A DNA stretch of 32,020 nucleotides from Peptococcaceae bacterium (GCA_031289815.1 JAITOS010000030.1:1-32020), one strand, 5' to 3'; counted from the stretch's first letter, positions 7,611-14,625 are shown. Notes: a model not told the origin generated them from the sequence alone. A program made the numbers and translations.

Positions 7611-8156
7611 ATGGATCATCACCATTTCAACCATAGCGCCAGCGCCGTCGGCGGCAATCTCCTGCCGGAGAGGCTGTATTCCCTGCTTTTGCATTGTTCG
7701 CACGCTTTCAGCCGGAGCCATCATCCGGACAAGGGCATCTATCCGGGTCAATGGCGTATTCTTTCGTTTTTGGCAACACACGGCCCGATAACGCAGCGTG
7801 ACCTGCTGGATGTGGCACAAATTCGTTCGGCTTCTTTAAGTGAACTTTTGCGCAAACTTGAAGGCAAGAAACTCATCACCCGCTCCAGGGACGCAGCAGA
7901 CCGGCGTAATGTCAACGTCGCAATAACCGAATGGGGGCGGAAAACCATTGACGAAAACGCTCACATCCAACAAGCAACAGCCGACGAGTTGTTTGCCGTC
8001 TTGTCCGACGTTGAACAGGAGCAATTAGCGCTGCTTTTGGACAAATTGCTGGAAACATGGCGCCAGAAGCATCATGGCAGCAGCCGCCATACGCATGATG
8101 ATGATTACCACCATCACCCGCAAGGGGAATCTAATTCCCCTGAACAGCGTCATTAG
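7611..8156 (+). CDS. MarR family transcriptional regulator with His-rich termini
   Basis: The 181-residue protein carries a MarR winged-helix domain: ITQRDLLDVAQIRSASLSEL is the helix-turn-helix region and RSRDAADRRNVNVAITEWG is the wing. I chose the ATG at 7611 because AAAGGAG lies 11 bases upstream; an in-frame ATG at 7542 overlaps the candidate promoter. The first residues (MDHHHFNHS) and the tail (HHGSSRHTHDDDYHHH) are rich in His and Asp, unusual for the family and suggestive of metal binding. That is inference. The gene lies 144 bases upstream of an MFS transporter on the same strand, the usual arrangement for a repressor and the efflux pump it controls. The ligand is unknown. Confidence 0.88.
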   Translation: MDHHHFNHSASAVGGNLLPERLYSLLLHCSHAFSRSHHPDKGIYPGQWRILSFLATHGPITQRDLLDVAQIRSASLSELLRKLEGKKLITRSRDAADRRNVNVAITEWGRKTIDENAHIQQATADELFAVLSDVEQEQLALLLDKLLETWRQKHHGSSRHTHDDDYHHHPQGESNSPEQRH

Positions 8157-8300
8157 ACGATATGGCGAAAAATATTTAACACAGACCAAAAAAGCGCCTG
8201 TCAGCGCTGAAACTTTTTCACTGCTCCCCAAGGCGATCACGGATACACGGGATAGCGGTTTGTCGAGCCAGTAGAAACTCTACGTATAGGAGGAATTCCC

Positions 8301-9485
8301 TTGAATTTGATTAAACTCGGAAAGCACGAGCATTATTCCCTCATGACCTTGATCCTGTCATGGTCCGCTCTAGCCGTCATGTCCAGCCTGTATGTCACCA
8401 TACCGCTGATTGATGTGTTCGCGCAAAATTTTATGGTTTCAGCGAACCGAGCTGTGTGGACAAGCAGCGCCTTTTCCTTCTGCTTTGCCGCCGGCTGCCT
8501 GGTATATGGCCCCTTATCCGATCGTTACGGCAGAAAAAAGATTATTTTCTCCGGTTTGGCCGCTTTAACCGTCGTTTCATTATGCCTTGGCTTTACGAAC
8601 GCCTTAGGGACAATGATCGTTCTTAGAGCGATCCAAGGCGCGGCAGCGGCAACTTTTTCCCCGGTAGCCCTTGCCTACATCCCGGAGCTATTCCCTCCAG
8701 CCAAGCGCATTGGCGTCATTGGCTGTATCAGCACCAGTTTCCTGATGGCTGGCGTCATCGGGCAGGTCTTCAGCGGTCTGATCCAGACGCATTGGGGGTG
8801 GCATTCCCTGTTTTTTGTCATGGCCGACGCTTACTTCATCACAGCGGCGCTCATCCTGTTCTTCCTCCCCCATCGCCCGGCGAATGGCGCCAGCGTCATT
8901 GCCGCTTTCAGACAAATGCCAGGCATATTGCGGCGAAAACAGCTTCGATACGCCTATGTCGTGGCGGCCATCGTCATGCTATCGCTTGTCGGAATGTACA
9001 CGGCCCTGGGCAATTACTTGAGCGACCAATTTGGTCTCACCAATCACCAGATATTAGGTGTACGCGCAGTCGGAATATTCGGAATGCTGCTGTCCCCCAC
9101 GGCTGGCCGCTTAGTGAAAAAATTTAAGACGGTACCCGTGCTACGGAACGCTCTGGGACTGGCTGTCATCGGCTTGATCCTATTGGCTTTTGCCAGCAAT
9201 ATCCCTGTCATGATTGTTTCCAGTGTTGTGTTCGTCGCAGGTATCGCTATTGCCACCCCTTCGCTCATTTCTCTGATTGGGGAACTGGCTGGAAACACGA
9301 GAGGCCCAGCGATCTCGGTCTACACGTTTGTGTTGTTCTTGGGCGCCAGCATCGGTCCTCTCTTAGCCACCAATCTGCTTAACCACGGCATAAATTATAC
9401 GCTGACTTTTCTGGCGCTGGCTGTATGCGTTGTGATCGGCGTTATTGCTACATTTTTTATAAAGGACGCCGCCGTGGAAAGTTAA
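8301..9485 (+). CDS. MFS transporter, drug:H+ antiporter-1-like
   Basis: The 394-residue protein has about twelve hydrophobic segments. The loop between helices 2 and 3 carries the MFS motif A, GPLSDRYGRKKI (about residues 73-84). The size and the pattern of the N-terminal half (ALAVMSSLYVTIPLIDVF) fit DHA1/YnfM-type efflux proteins. Translation starts at TTG (8301) behind a strong TAGGAGG seven bases upstream. The MarR-family regulator directly upstream suggests inducible efflux. The substrate cannot be inferred, though the His-rich regulator leaves room for a metal or a metal-binding compound. Confidence 0.9.
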   Translation: MNLIKLGKHEHYSLMTLILSWSALAVMSSLYVTIPLIDVFAQNFMVSANRAVWTSSAFSFCFAAGCLVYGPLSDRYGRKKIIFSGLAALTVVSLCLGFTNALGTMIVLRAIQGAAAATFSPVALAYIPELFPPAKRIGVIGCISTSFLMAGVIGQVFSGLIQTHWGWHSLFFVMADAYFITAALILFFLPHRPANGASVIAAFRQMPGILRRKQLRYAYVVAAIVMLSLVGMYTALGNYLSDQFGLTNHQILGVRAVGIFGMLLSPTAGRLVKKFKTVPVLRNALGLAVIGLILLAFASNIPVMIVSSVVFVAGIAIATPSLISLIGELAGNTRGPAISVYTFVLFLGASIGPLLATNLLNHGINYTLTFLALAVCVVIGVIATFFIKDAAVES

Positions 9486-9507
9486 GCCACTATCCATTGG
9501 CTTTATT
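9484..9507 (+). terminator. Weak candidate terminator after the MFS gene
   Basis: AAGCCA (9484-9489) pairs with TGGCTT (9498-9503), followed by TATT. The stem is short and the T-run poor, but it overlaps the stop codon at the right place. Confidence 0.35.
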
Positions 9508-9580
9508 CCATCTGGGGTGTCTTTGTAAACCACGCAAATTCCCTGCCGCCATAAAATCAATAGGGCAAAATTTACGCATT

Positions 9581-10204
9581 CTATTTCAGGCTCTCTTGAT
9601 AGGCCCGTTTAACCGCGTTCTTATGTTGAAGAGACTCCGCCGCGATTTGTTGGGCTTCGATGATTTTTTCGCTGAGAAGCTTCAAGGTATCGTCGCTTTG
9701 GGCCAGCAAATGATCATAACTTATATAAATATAATCGCGCAGCATTTGATGGGCGACGTCCAGAGCAATCCCTCTGTTCTCCAATTGGGCGATCTGTTCC
9801 GAAGTGGGGAGGCGTTCTAATTGCAGCTGACCATTCAGAGTGGCGATATAGGCTTGCAGATCCGCATTGGTCCAGGCGAAAATATCTACGTCTGCTAACT
9901 CCGGATTTATTTCTTTCCAAATAGCCGCCTGTTCTTCACTGATAAGCCAAGTGCGCTCCAGCTCCTGAAAATCCTCTTGATCGATTTTCGCGATTTCGCT
10001 TTCACTGTACCCTCTGGCTCGAAGCTCGTCTTTCTGCGTATCGTTGGTATCAAAAAGAAGATGATATTCCGCGGCGATCTTGGTATCTTCCTTCGCTGTT
10101 GCGGACAGCGTGTTCACGCTCGAATTCACGGCATACACCGACACGGCGACGGCGACGACTATAATACCCACAACCGTTCGCGTGAAATATTTTGGTTTTC
10201 TCAT
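9581..10204 (-). CDS. Uncharacterised membrane-anchored or exported protein (207 aa)
   Basis: I do not recognise this protein. It has one N-terminal hydrophobic segment (about residues 9-27, TVVGIIVVAVAVSVYAV) preceded by Lys/Arg, so the remaining 180 residues should be outside the membrane. The exposed part is acidic and probably helical. It contains two loosely similar stretches, LRARGYSESEIAKIDQEDF and LENRGIALDVAHQMLRDYI, which may be an internal repeat. The start follows AAAGGTGG by 9 bases. A small membrane-protein gene lies 39 bases upstream on the same strand, so the two probably share a transcript. Confidence 0.75.
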   Translation of the reverse strand: MRKPKYFTRTVVGIIVVAVAVSVYAVNSSVNTLSATAKEDTKIAAEYHLLFDTNDTQKDELRARGYSESEIAKIDQEDFQELERTWLISEEQAAIWKEINPELADVDIFAWTNADLQAYIATLNGQLQLERLPTSEQIAQLENRGIALDVAHQMLRDYIYISYDHLLAQSDDTLKLLSEKIIEAQQIAAESLQHKNAVKRAYQESLK

Positions 10205-10243
10205 TCCAGTGACCCACCTTTCAACTCGTTTTAAGAATCTTTT

Positions 10244-10438
10244 TTATCTTTGATGAAGTAAGGCAATGATTTCTTCCGCGCTCTGCAACAGCTTCTTATC
10301 GGTCTGCGTTTTACCTCTAACGTATCGTATCACCATGACCAGACAAACGACAAAAACAACCGCGACGAGCAAACTGAATATCACCGCGAGCAAGAAAAAA
10401 ATCGCCGGAAAATTATAATCATTTACAATCGGCGCCAA
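10244..10438 (-). CDS. Small single-pass membrane protein
   Basis: The product is about 64 residues. It has one strong hydrophobic helix (PAIFFLLAVIFSLLVAVV and following), then a basic segment (RYVRGKTQTDKK) and an amphipathic end, LLQSAEEIIALLHQR. I prefer the TTG at 10438 because an AGGAGGAGG motif lies six bases upstream. An in-frame ATG at 10465 with a weaker GGAG would give 73 residues. The layout (one helix, then a charged amphipathic tail) resembles small proteins such as those of the DUF4083 type, but this is only a resemblance. It is probably in an operon with the 207-residue gene. Confidence 0.6.
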   Translation of the reverse strand: MAPIVNDYNFPAIFFLLAVIFSLLVAVVFVVCLVMVIRYVRGKTQTDKKLLQSAEEIIALLHQR

Positions 10439-10534
10439 TCGTATCCTCCTCCTCTCTTGTCCCATTCAAGAAAACTCCAGCGGCTTTTCTTAGGCGGCGC
10501 CAGGGGTTCATGCCCGTTGACGGCGATTTTACCC

Positions 10535-10563
10535 ATTCTATACCATTTTCCCACATCCCGCAA
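10535..10563 (-). promoter_or_regulatory. Candidate promoter for the small membrane protein and 207-aa gene
   Basis: On the minus strand, TTGCGG (10558-10563) and TAGAAT (10535-10540) have a 17-base spacer, about 100 bases upstream of the small gene. Confidence 0.45.
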
Positions 10564-10591
10564 GCGTACAAACAGCTGCTGTGCCGCAAGA

Positions 10592-10626
10592 TGGTAAAAC
10601 TGGTATATGTTTTTGGTAAAACTGGT
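10592..10626. repeat. 13-bp direct repeats upstream of a promoter
   Basis: TGGTAAAACTGGT occurs at 10592-10604 and again at 10614-10626, a 22-base period (about two helical turns). Both lie just upstream of the candidate minus-strand promoter at 10535-10563, where an activator would bind. The rest of the gap 10466-10738 shows no convincing gene. Confidence 0.5.
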
Positions 10627-10738
10627 CATACATCAGGGTTGTCCGCGGAAGTTTTTTGCTTCGGGAATCAGGAGATGATAGTAAAACACAGGATGATACC
10701 GACGATGACGGGGAACACTTAGGTGCGTTTCAAGCAAG

Positions 10739-11626
10739 TCACGCCTTTGTGCTCTTTAGAATAAAACGGGTACATAATACCCCGACGCCCAGCGCCAGAA
10801 ACATATAGACATAGATATGAAAGTCCTTAGCTTGTCTTAGCTGGACCGGAAATGAGCAGTCTCGCGGCTGGATAGAGAAAAGGACGGATTCATCATTCAT
10901 ATTGTATAAATCTGAAGCCTCGAGCCTGATATCCCCTTCGCTTTCTCCGATTTTCCCCATTAAACGGTTCTGTAAAGCTTCCGCCGGATAGATATCGATA
11001 AATTGAGGTTTTTTCACCGCAAAACGAAGTTTTTGTTCGCTGGTTTTATCATAAATTCCCGGCAGCGCCAGCGGATCCTTGACCGTAGCATAAATCAACT
11101 CATAATAAGCTGTGTCTTGAGGCATATGATATCCGAAAACCAGATAATGGACAGCTCCCTTTGCCTCAAGGGCCCAGGTCTCCATCCACTCGGATTTTCC
11201 GATCAGGGGGTTGATCCCTATGCCGCCCCCTCTGTTGTTGATGTTGAGAAGGAGTCTATAGCGACCATTGATTCCCTTTTCAAACACGCGCCAGACAGCA
11301 AAGCTTCTGTCGTCGTCACCCGCTCTGGAATAATAGGCGTTCAGCTGCTCCGTCACCCGCCCCTGAACCGACGCTATGACAAAGCCTTGCAAGTCCGCCG
11401 TCTCCAGCTCTATGCTATCGTCATTATCATCAAACAGCGGCGCTGTCCCCACCTGCCTATGGCCGCTATCATCATACAAAGGCTTGGCCAGATATTGACT
11501 ATGAATCGCCGTTATGAAGTCCTCTTGGCGGTACTTGAAAGCAGCGCTGTAAATCCCATACTCTGCCGCCAGGGTCAAGAAGACGCATAGGGCTATGATT
11601 AGGAATTTTCGGTGTTTTTTCGGCAT
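10739..11626 (-). CDS. Uncharacterised protein anchored at both ends (295 aa)
   Basis: I do not recognise this protein. It has an N-terminal membrane helix (about residues 7-27, KFLIIALCVFLTLAAEYGIY) and a second near the C-terminus (IYVYMFLALGVGVLCTRFIL). The 240 residues between them are rich in Asp, Tyr and Asn and are probably an extracytoplasmic beta-rich domain. The start follows AAAGGTGATAGA. It reads in the same direction as the small membrane gene and the 207-residue gene, but a 300-base gap with its own promoter-like sequence separates it from them. The cluster has no recognised enzyme, so its function is open. Confidence 0.75.
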   Translation of the reverse strand: MPKKHRKFLIIALCVFLTLAAEYGIYSAAFKYRQEDFITAIHSQYLAKPLYDDSGHRQVGTAPLFDDNDDSIELETADLQGFVIASVQGRVTEQLNAYYSRAGDDDRSFAVWRVFEKGINGRYRLLLNINNRGGGIGINPLIGKSEWMETWALEAKGAVHYLVFGYHMPQDTAYYELIYATVKDPLALPGIYDKTSEQKLRFAVKKPQFIDIYPAEALQNRLMGKIGESEGDIRLEASDLYNMNDESVLFSIQPRDCSFPVQLRQAKDFHIYVYMFLALGVGVLCTRFILKSTKA

Positions 11627-11710
11627 TCTATCACCTTTCTGTGCATGGCCTCATCCCTGTTGTGATATAACATAGTTCGTGGCAGTAAGTCGAAAACAAT
11701 GTGGCAAAAT

Positions 11711-12028
11711 TCAAATGTTTTTCTCGTAATCAGACATCCCATAGACTACCCGCATAATCGTTACAAGTTTTTCGGCATCTGAAACCATATACAAAGCAAT
11801 ATAATTCTTTACAACCAACTTTCGATAACCCTTTGCTTGCAACAGTTCATCATCTACGGCAGGGCAGGAGCTAGGCATATCCGCAAGCCGTTTTATCTTT
11901 TTCTCAATTTCTTCTATTAGATTTTCCGCTGCCATTGGCGCGCTAAGCGTATCAAAAATATACTCATACATCCCATCCATATCGTTGTTCGCTAACGGCG
12001 TGAATTTTACTTTATATTTACTTGACAT
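11711..12028 (-). CDS. RelE/ParE superfamily toxin
   Basis: The 105-residue protein has the RelE/ParE fold pattern: an N-terminal YKVKFTPLANNDMDGMYEYI strand-helix, a helical hairpin (AAENLIEEIEKKIKRLADMP), then a C-terminal sheet with YRKLVVKNYIALYMV and VTIMRVVYGMSDY. RelE members cleave mRNA on the ribosome and ParE members poison gyrase; the sequence alone does not decide. The start overlaps the antitoxin gene by 11 bases, the usual antitoxin-first arrangement. The ribosome-binding site is weak, so translation probably depends on the antitoxin gene. Confidence 0.88.
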   Translation of the reverse strand: MSSKYKVKFTPLANNDMDGMYEYIFDTLSAPMAAENLIEEIEKKIKRLADMPSSCPAVDDELLQAKGYRKLVVKNYIALYMVSDAEKLVTIMRVVYGMSDYEKNI

Positions 12029-12281
12029 GCTTTACCCGCAGTCTTGAGAACACTTCGTCGGCGTCAATCAACTCCGCGCCGTCTGCAACCTGCTTTTCAG
12101 CCGCCGCAAGCTTGGCGTACAACGTAGCTTTCGCAAACTGTCTTTCGTAGGATTCAATGCTCATGACGACCAAATCGCCATATCCGTTTTTAGTGATAAA
12201 AATCGGCTCATGGCTTTGATGGCACAGTTCAGATATTTCCGTTGTATTTCTTAAATCCGTTATCGGTCTGATTCGCGGCAT
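12018..12281 (-). CDS. Phd/YefM-type antitoxin
   Basis: The product is about 87 residues. The N-terminal MPRIRPITDLRNTTEISELC and EPIFITKNGYGDLVVMSIESYE match the Phd/YefM DNA-binding fold. The C-terminal half is helical and acidic and should wrap the RelE-type partner. The ATG at 12281 is preferred over a GTG three codons upstream because GGGGG lies eight bases before it. An operator-like palindrome covers the promoter just upstream, as expected for autorepression by the toxin-antitoxin complex. Confidence 0.88.
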   Translation of the reverse strand: MPRIRPITDLRNTTEISELCHQSHEPIFITKNGYGDLVVMSIESYERQFAKATLYAKLAAAEKQVADGAELIDADEVFSRLRVKHVK

Positions 12282-12300
12282 AGAAAACACCCCCTAAACT

Positions 12301-12340
12301 ATTATGTCATTATTATGGCATAATCATATGCAAAACGCAA
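12301..12340 (-). promoter_or_regulatory. Promoter and operator of the Phd/RelE module
   Basis: On the minus strand, TTGCGT (12335-12340) and CATAAT (12312-12317) are 17 bases apart. An inverted repeat, ATTATGTC (12301-12308) and GGCATAAT (12317-12324), has one mismatch and lies over and just downstream of the -10 box. This placement fits autorepression. Confidence 0.55.
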
Positions 12341-12352
12341 GAAAAATTCGCC

Positions 12353-12664
12353 TCATTCCCCCGTCACCTCCGGCCAAATCAGCTCATTCCCGCCGTCTAT
12401 GATCCGCCGGAACGCGTCTGATACCGCTGAATAATCCACCAAATCTACCCTGTACGGCAAGTCGCTTTCCGCAAAATCCTCTTTCATTTGCAAGAGCAAC
12501 GACCACGGCAGGCGACCGTCCGCGGCAATCGCCAAGTCTAAGTCTGAAAAGGTCTTAACCTTGCCGCCAAAGCGCGAACCAAACAAGCGTACCTGCGCCG
12601 TCGGCACGTGTTTCCGCAAAATTTGCCGGACTATTTTCAGTTCTTCTTCAGAAACATACATCAC
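12353..12664 (-). CDS. mntA: MntA-type nucleotidyltransferase antitoxin (minimal NTase)
   Basis: The 103-residue minimal nucleotidyltransferase has the motif G29-S30 followed by exactly ten residues and D41-L-D43 (GSX10DXD), plus a third acidic residue near D74 (RVDLVD). In characterised HepT/MntA modules this enzyme transfers AMP groups from ATP to a tyrosine of the HEPN toxin and so silences it. The start (GTG, or ATG one codon later) overlaps the stop of the HEPN gene by 4 bases (GTGA). The toxin gene comes first, the common order for this module. Confidence 0.87.
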   Translation of the reverse strand: MMYVSEEELKIVRQILRKHVPTAQVRLFGSRFGGKVKTFSDLDLAIAADGRLPWSLLLQMKEDFAESDLPYRVDLVDYSAVSDAFRRIIDGGNELIWPEVTGE

Positions 12665-13083
12665 AGTTTTTTCTCCAAGCGGTTCAGGAAATCAGCGGCG
12701 CATTCTTGAAATTTGACCGCGGCTTGCAACACTTCCTCCGCTATGTCTTCATCGTAGATGTGCGAGCTTTTGTTCCGCGCGGCGTGAAATTCCATCCACA
12801 AGGGTAGGTCGTCAATCATCCCGCACTCGGCGCTAACGCGAAAAAGCTCGCGCCTGCTCACACCGTCTATGCCTTCGGAGTTGACGTTCATCTCTATCCA
12901 ACGCTTCATAAATTTCCAGCACAGTTCATAGGTGAACTCAAAGGTTTGTATCACCCCGGCGCGCAAAGTGTCAAGCAATGCCTTGTTTTTAATGGTCGGC
13001 GCCATTTCTTCCCACAGATTGCAGCTTTGACCAAAGACGCTGATCGCTTTTTGCAGGGCCGACAGGTCAAGTTTGTTATCCAT
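12661..13083 (-). CDS. hepT: HepT-type HEPN toxin (HI0074 family)
   Basis: The 140-residue, all-helical protein was formerly annotated as a nucleotidyltransferase substrate-binding protein of the HI0074 family. The HEPN ribonuclease motif R-X4-H-X-Y is intact as R103-NKSS-H108-I-Y110. In described systems the Arg and His form the RNase site and the Tyr is the target of AMP addition by MntA. FEFTYELCWKFMKRW is another family hallmark. The start follows AGAGGT. A 21-bp palindrome overlaps the promoter about 60 bases upstream. The module may be a type VII toxin-antitoxin or phage-defence unit; that role is inference from the family. Confidence 0.88.
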   Translation of the reverse strand: MDNKLDLSALQKAISVFGQSCNLWEEMAPTIKNKALLDTLRAGVIQTFEFTYELCWKFMKRWIEMNVNSEGIDGVSRRELFRVSAECGMIDDLPLWMEFHAARNKSSHIYDEDIAEEVLQAAVKFQECAADFLNRLEKKL

Positions 13084-13144
13084 TTTGTTTACCTCTTTTC
13101 GCCTTGGACCGCGGCAGTTTCACGCCCCATATCATCCGGCTATA

Positions 13145-13173
13145 AAATTATCACCAGGTGATAATTCCCGCAA
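13145..13173 (-). promoter_or_regulatory. hepT promoter overlapped by a perfect 21-bp palindrome
   Basis: On the minus strand, TTGCGG (13168-13173) and TAATTT (13145-13150) are separated by 17 bases. AATTATCACC (13146-13155), one central base, and its exact reverse complement (13157-13166) fill the spacer and touch the -10 box. This is where a repressor would block RNA polymerase. A near-identical palindrome lies at 7481-7501 upstream of the MarR gene. The one-base loop and short T-run argue against a terminator. Confidence 0.6.
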
Positions 13174-13194
13174 TCGCCGCCAAGCCGCTCTCCC

Positions 13195-13229
13195 TAAAAA
13201 ATAAGCCGGCGCGCACTTCTGCCGCCGAC
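13195..13229 (-). terminator. Intrinsic terminator of the alaS-to-nitroreductase unit
   Basis: On the minus strand, GTCGGCG (13223-13229) pairs with CGCCGGC (13205-13211) across an 11-base loop, with one G-U pair. The run TTATTTTTT follows (13196-13204). It lies 25 bases after the nitroreductase stop codon. Confidence 0.8.
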
Positions 13230-13253
13230 TACACCAAACGAACCCTGCCGCCG

Positions 13254-13772
13254 CTATTTAATGACGTTGAGTGATAGCGGGCGCGGCTCTCTTTCCCCGG
13301 TGATGGCTTCGGCAGGATATCCCACCGCCGCCGCCGCGATCGGTTCAAAGCCTTCTGGCAAGCCCAGAGACGCAATCACCTCTTTTTGATCCTTCGTCAC
13401 GCTGATCGCTCCCCAGACAAACACGCTGCCAAGACCTAAGTCCGCCGCCGTCAGCAGCATATTTTCGGTGATGCAAGCCGCGTTGGCGATTTCCAGTCCT
13501 CCCAGCGCTTTTCCTGAGACGATGATCACGGTCGGCGCGCCATAGTTCAGCGATACTTTATCCGTTCCCGCCGCCTTCTGAGCCGCTTCCGTAATACTGC
13601 GGATCAGCGCTTGATTTTGAATCACCGTCAGGTGTACGTTTTCGACGGCGCCCCTGGCAATCGGGGCCAATTTTGCCGCTTTGACGATTTCGTTCAGTTC
13701 CTGATCCTTGATTTGTTCCGGCTTATAGGCGCGTGTTGAGCGCCGTACCGCTATCGCTTTTGCCGTCTCCAT
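13254..13772 (-). CDS. Nitroreductase family protein (FMN-dependent)
   Basis: The 172-residue protein belongs to the short nitroreductase family, which uses FMN and NAD(P)H to reduce nitro compounds, quinones or similar acceptors. Hallmarks are RRSTRAYKPEQIKDQEL near the N-terminus (phosphate and FMN contacts) and the central helix with ENMLLTAADLGLGSVFVWGA. The C-terminal FEPIAAAAVGYPAE contacts the cofactor. I chose the ATG at 13772 because AGGAGGAGGAG lies eight bases upstream; a longer frame would run into the DUF1292 gene. It is the last gene before a strong terminator. The physiological substrate is unknown. Confidence 0.9.
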   Translation of the reverse strand: METAKAIAVRRSTRAYKPEQIKDQELNEIVKAAKLAPIARGAVENVHLTVIQNQALIRSITEAAQKAAGTDKVSLNYGAPTVIIVSGKALGGLEIANAACITENMLLTAADLGLGSVFVWGAISVTKDQKEVIASLGLPEGFEPIAAAAVGYPAEAITGEREPRPLSLNVIK

Positions 13773-13801
13773 GAAAGTTACTCCTCCTCCTGCGCTTGCT
13801 C

Positions 13802-14122
13802 TTATTCGTCTTCGTCTTCCTCTAAACTGTTCCAGGCGTCCGCCACCGTTTCCCATTCTTCATCGTCTTCAATATCCAGCAGCATTTCATTGCCTTCCTC
13901 GTCGTGTCCCAGCTTGAGAATGATGGCCTCGTCTTCATCCAGATCTTCCGTTTCTTCCGTCATCGCGACCAGAATAAAGTAGGTTTCCCCTTTCACTTCC
14001 AGGGTGTCCAAGTGCAGAAATTCATGCTCTTCCCCGTCTTCGTCCGTCAGTGTAATGGTATCGAACTCTTCACACTCTTCACAATCGCAATCATGGTGAA
14101 GATGCTCATCTTTATCCGTCAT
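13802..14122 (-). CDS. yrzB: DUF1292 (YrzB-like) acidic protein
   Basis: The protein is about 106 residues and extremely acidic, with the DUF1292 core ITLTDEDGEEHEFLHLDTLE and TYFILVAM. An N-terminal cluster HHDCDCEECEE could bind metal. The family is conserved next to ruvX and mltG in Bacillota, but its function is unknown. The ATG at 14122 is preferred over a GTG three codons upstream because GAGG lies at good spacing. It follows ruvX by five bases and is clearly in its operon. mltG, the usual next gene, has been displaced by about 11 kb. Confidence 0.88.
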   Translation of the reverse strand: MTDKDEHLHHDCDCEECEEFDTITLTDEDGEEHEFLHLDTLEVKGETYFILVAMTEETEDLDEDEAIILKLGHDEEGNEMLLDIEDDEEWETVADAWNSLEEDEDE

Positions 14123-14127
14123 GTTAT

Positions 14128-14625
14128 TCACCTCTTCTTTAAATTACTGACATTGTACTCCTGACCCTCATCCTTGTCAAATGATTCCTGTTCGGATCGC
14201 TCTTTTTCCCGTTCTTTTTCCCTGGCCCGCCGGTCCAAAAAGGGTTGTAAAATCAGAACCGCCGCCAGCTTGTCGATGACCAGCTTGCGTTTTTTCCTCG
14301 ATACGTCCCCTTCCAGCAGAAAGCGCTCCGCCGCCACGGTGCTCAAGCGTTCATCCCACAGATATACCGGCAGGTGGAATTCCTCGCGCAGCTGATCCGC
14401 GAAGCTCGCCGTCTTTTGCGCGCGCGGCCCCGCCGAGCCGTCCATGTTCCGGGGATAGCCGAGAATGATTTCCGTGACCTCATACTGATCGATCAAGCGC
14501 CCTAATTCCGGAAATTCATCGCGCGAGCGGTAAATGGTCGTCACTCCCTGCGCCGTCATATACAGGCTGTCGCTGACCGCTACCCCGATCTTCCGGTCCC
14601 CGTAATCCAGACCCATCGCTCTCAT
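14128..14625 (-). CDS. ruvX: RuvX/YqgF Holliday-junction resolvase-like RNase H-fold protein
   Basis: The 165-residue RNase H-like protein is implicated in rRNA 5'-end processing and, by fold, in Holliday-junction resolution. The metal-binding motifs are in order: GLDYGDRKIGVAVSD near the N-terminus, ILGYPRNMDGSAG in the middle, LWDERLSTVAAE, and the final Asp in KLVIDKLAAVLIL. The last 30 residues are an extra charged tail (AREKEREKERSEQESFDKDE) that makes it longer than the usual 140 residues. A GGAGG motif seven bases upstream supports the start. It sits between an aldo/keto reductase and the DUF1292 gene. Confidence 0.95.
   Translation of the reverse strand: MRAMGLDYGDRKIGVAVSDSLYMTAQGVTTIYRSRDEFPELGRLIDQYEVTEIILGYPRNMDGSAGPRAQKTASFADQLREEFHLPVYLWDERLSTVAAERFLLEGDVSRKKRKLVIDKLAAVLILQPFLDRRAREKEREKERSEQESFDKDEGQEYNVSNLKKR

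Noticed and set aside
8157..8300. Small frame or terminator between the MarR and MFS genes
   Set aside because: AGCGC/GCGCT with later T residues is a short, poor hairpin, and the frame there has no ribosome-binding site. The two genes are more simply one unit.
10423..10629. A 68-codon minus-strand frame overlapping the small membrane gene
   Set aside because: It overlaps the promoter and the direct repeats and has no hydrophobic or domain pattern. The other frame has a better ribosome-binding site.
12353..13083. Antibiotic nucleotidyltransferase (aminoglycoside or kanamycin type)
   Set aside because: The protein is a minimal 103-residue NTase overlapping a HEPN gene with an R-X4-H-X-Y motif. 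That is the HepT/MntA arrangement, not a resistance enzyme.
13146..13166. Terminator for the nitroreductase
   Set aside because: The palindrome has a one-base loop and no good T-run, and a strong terminator already lies at 13195-13229. An operator fits better.
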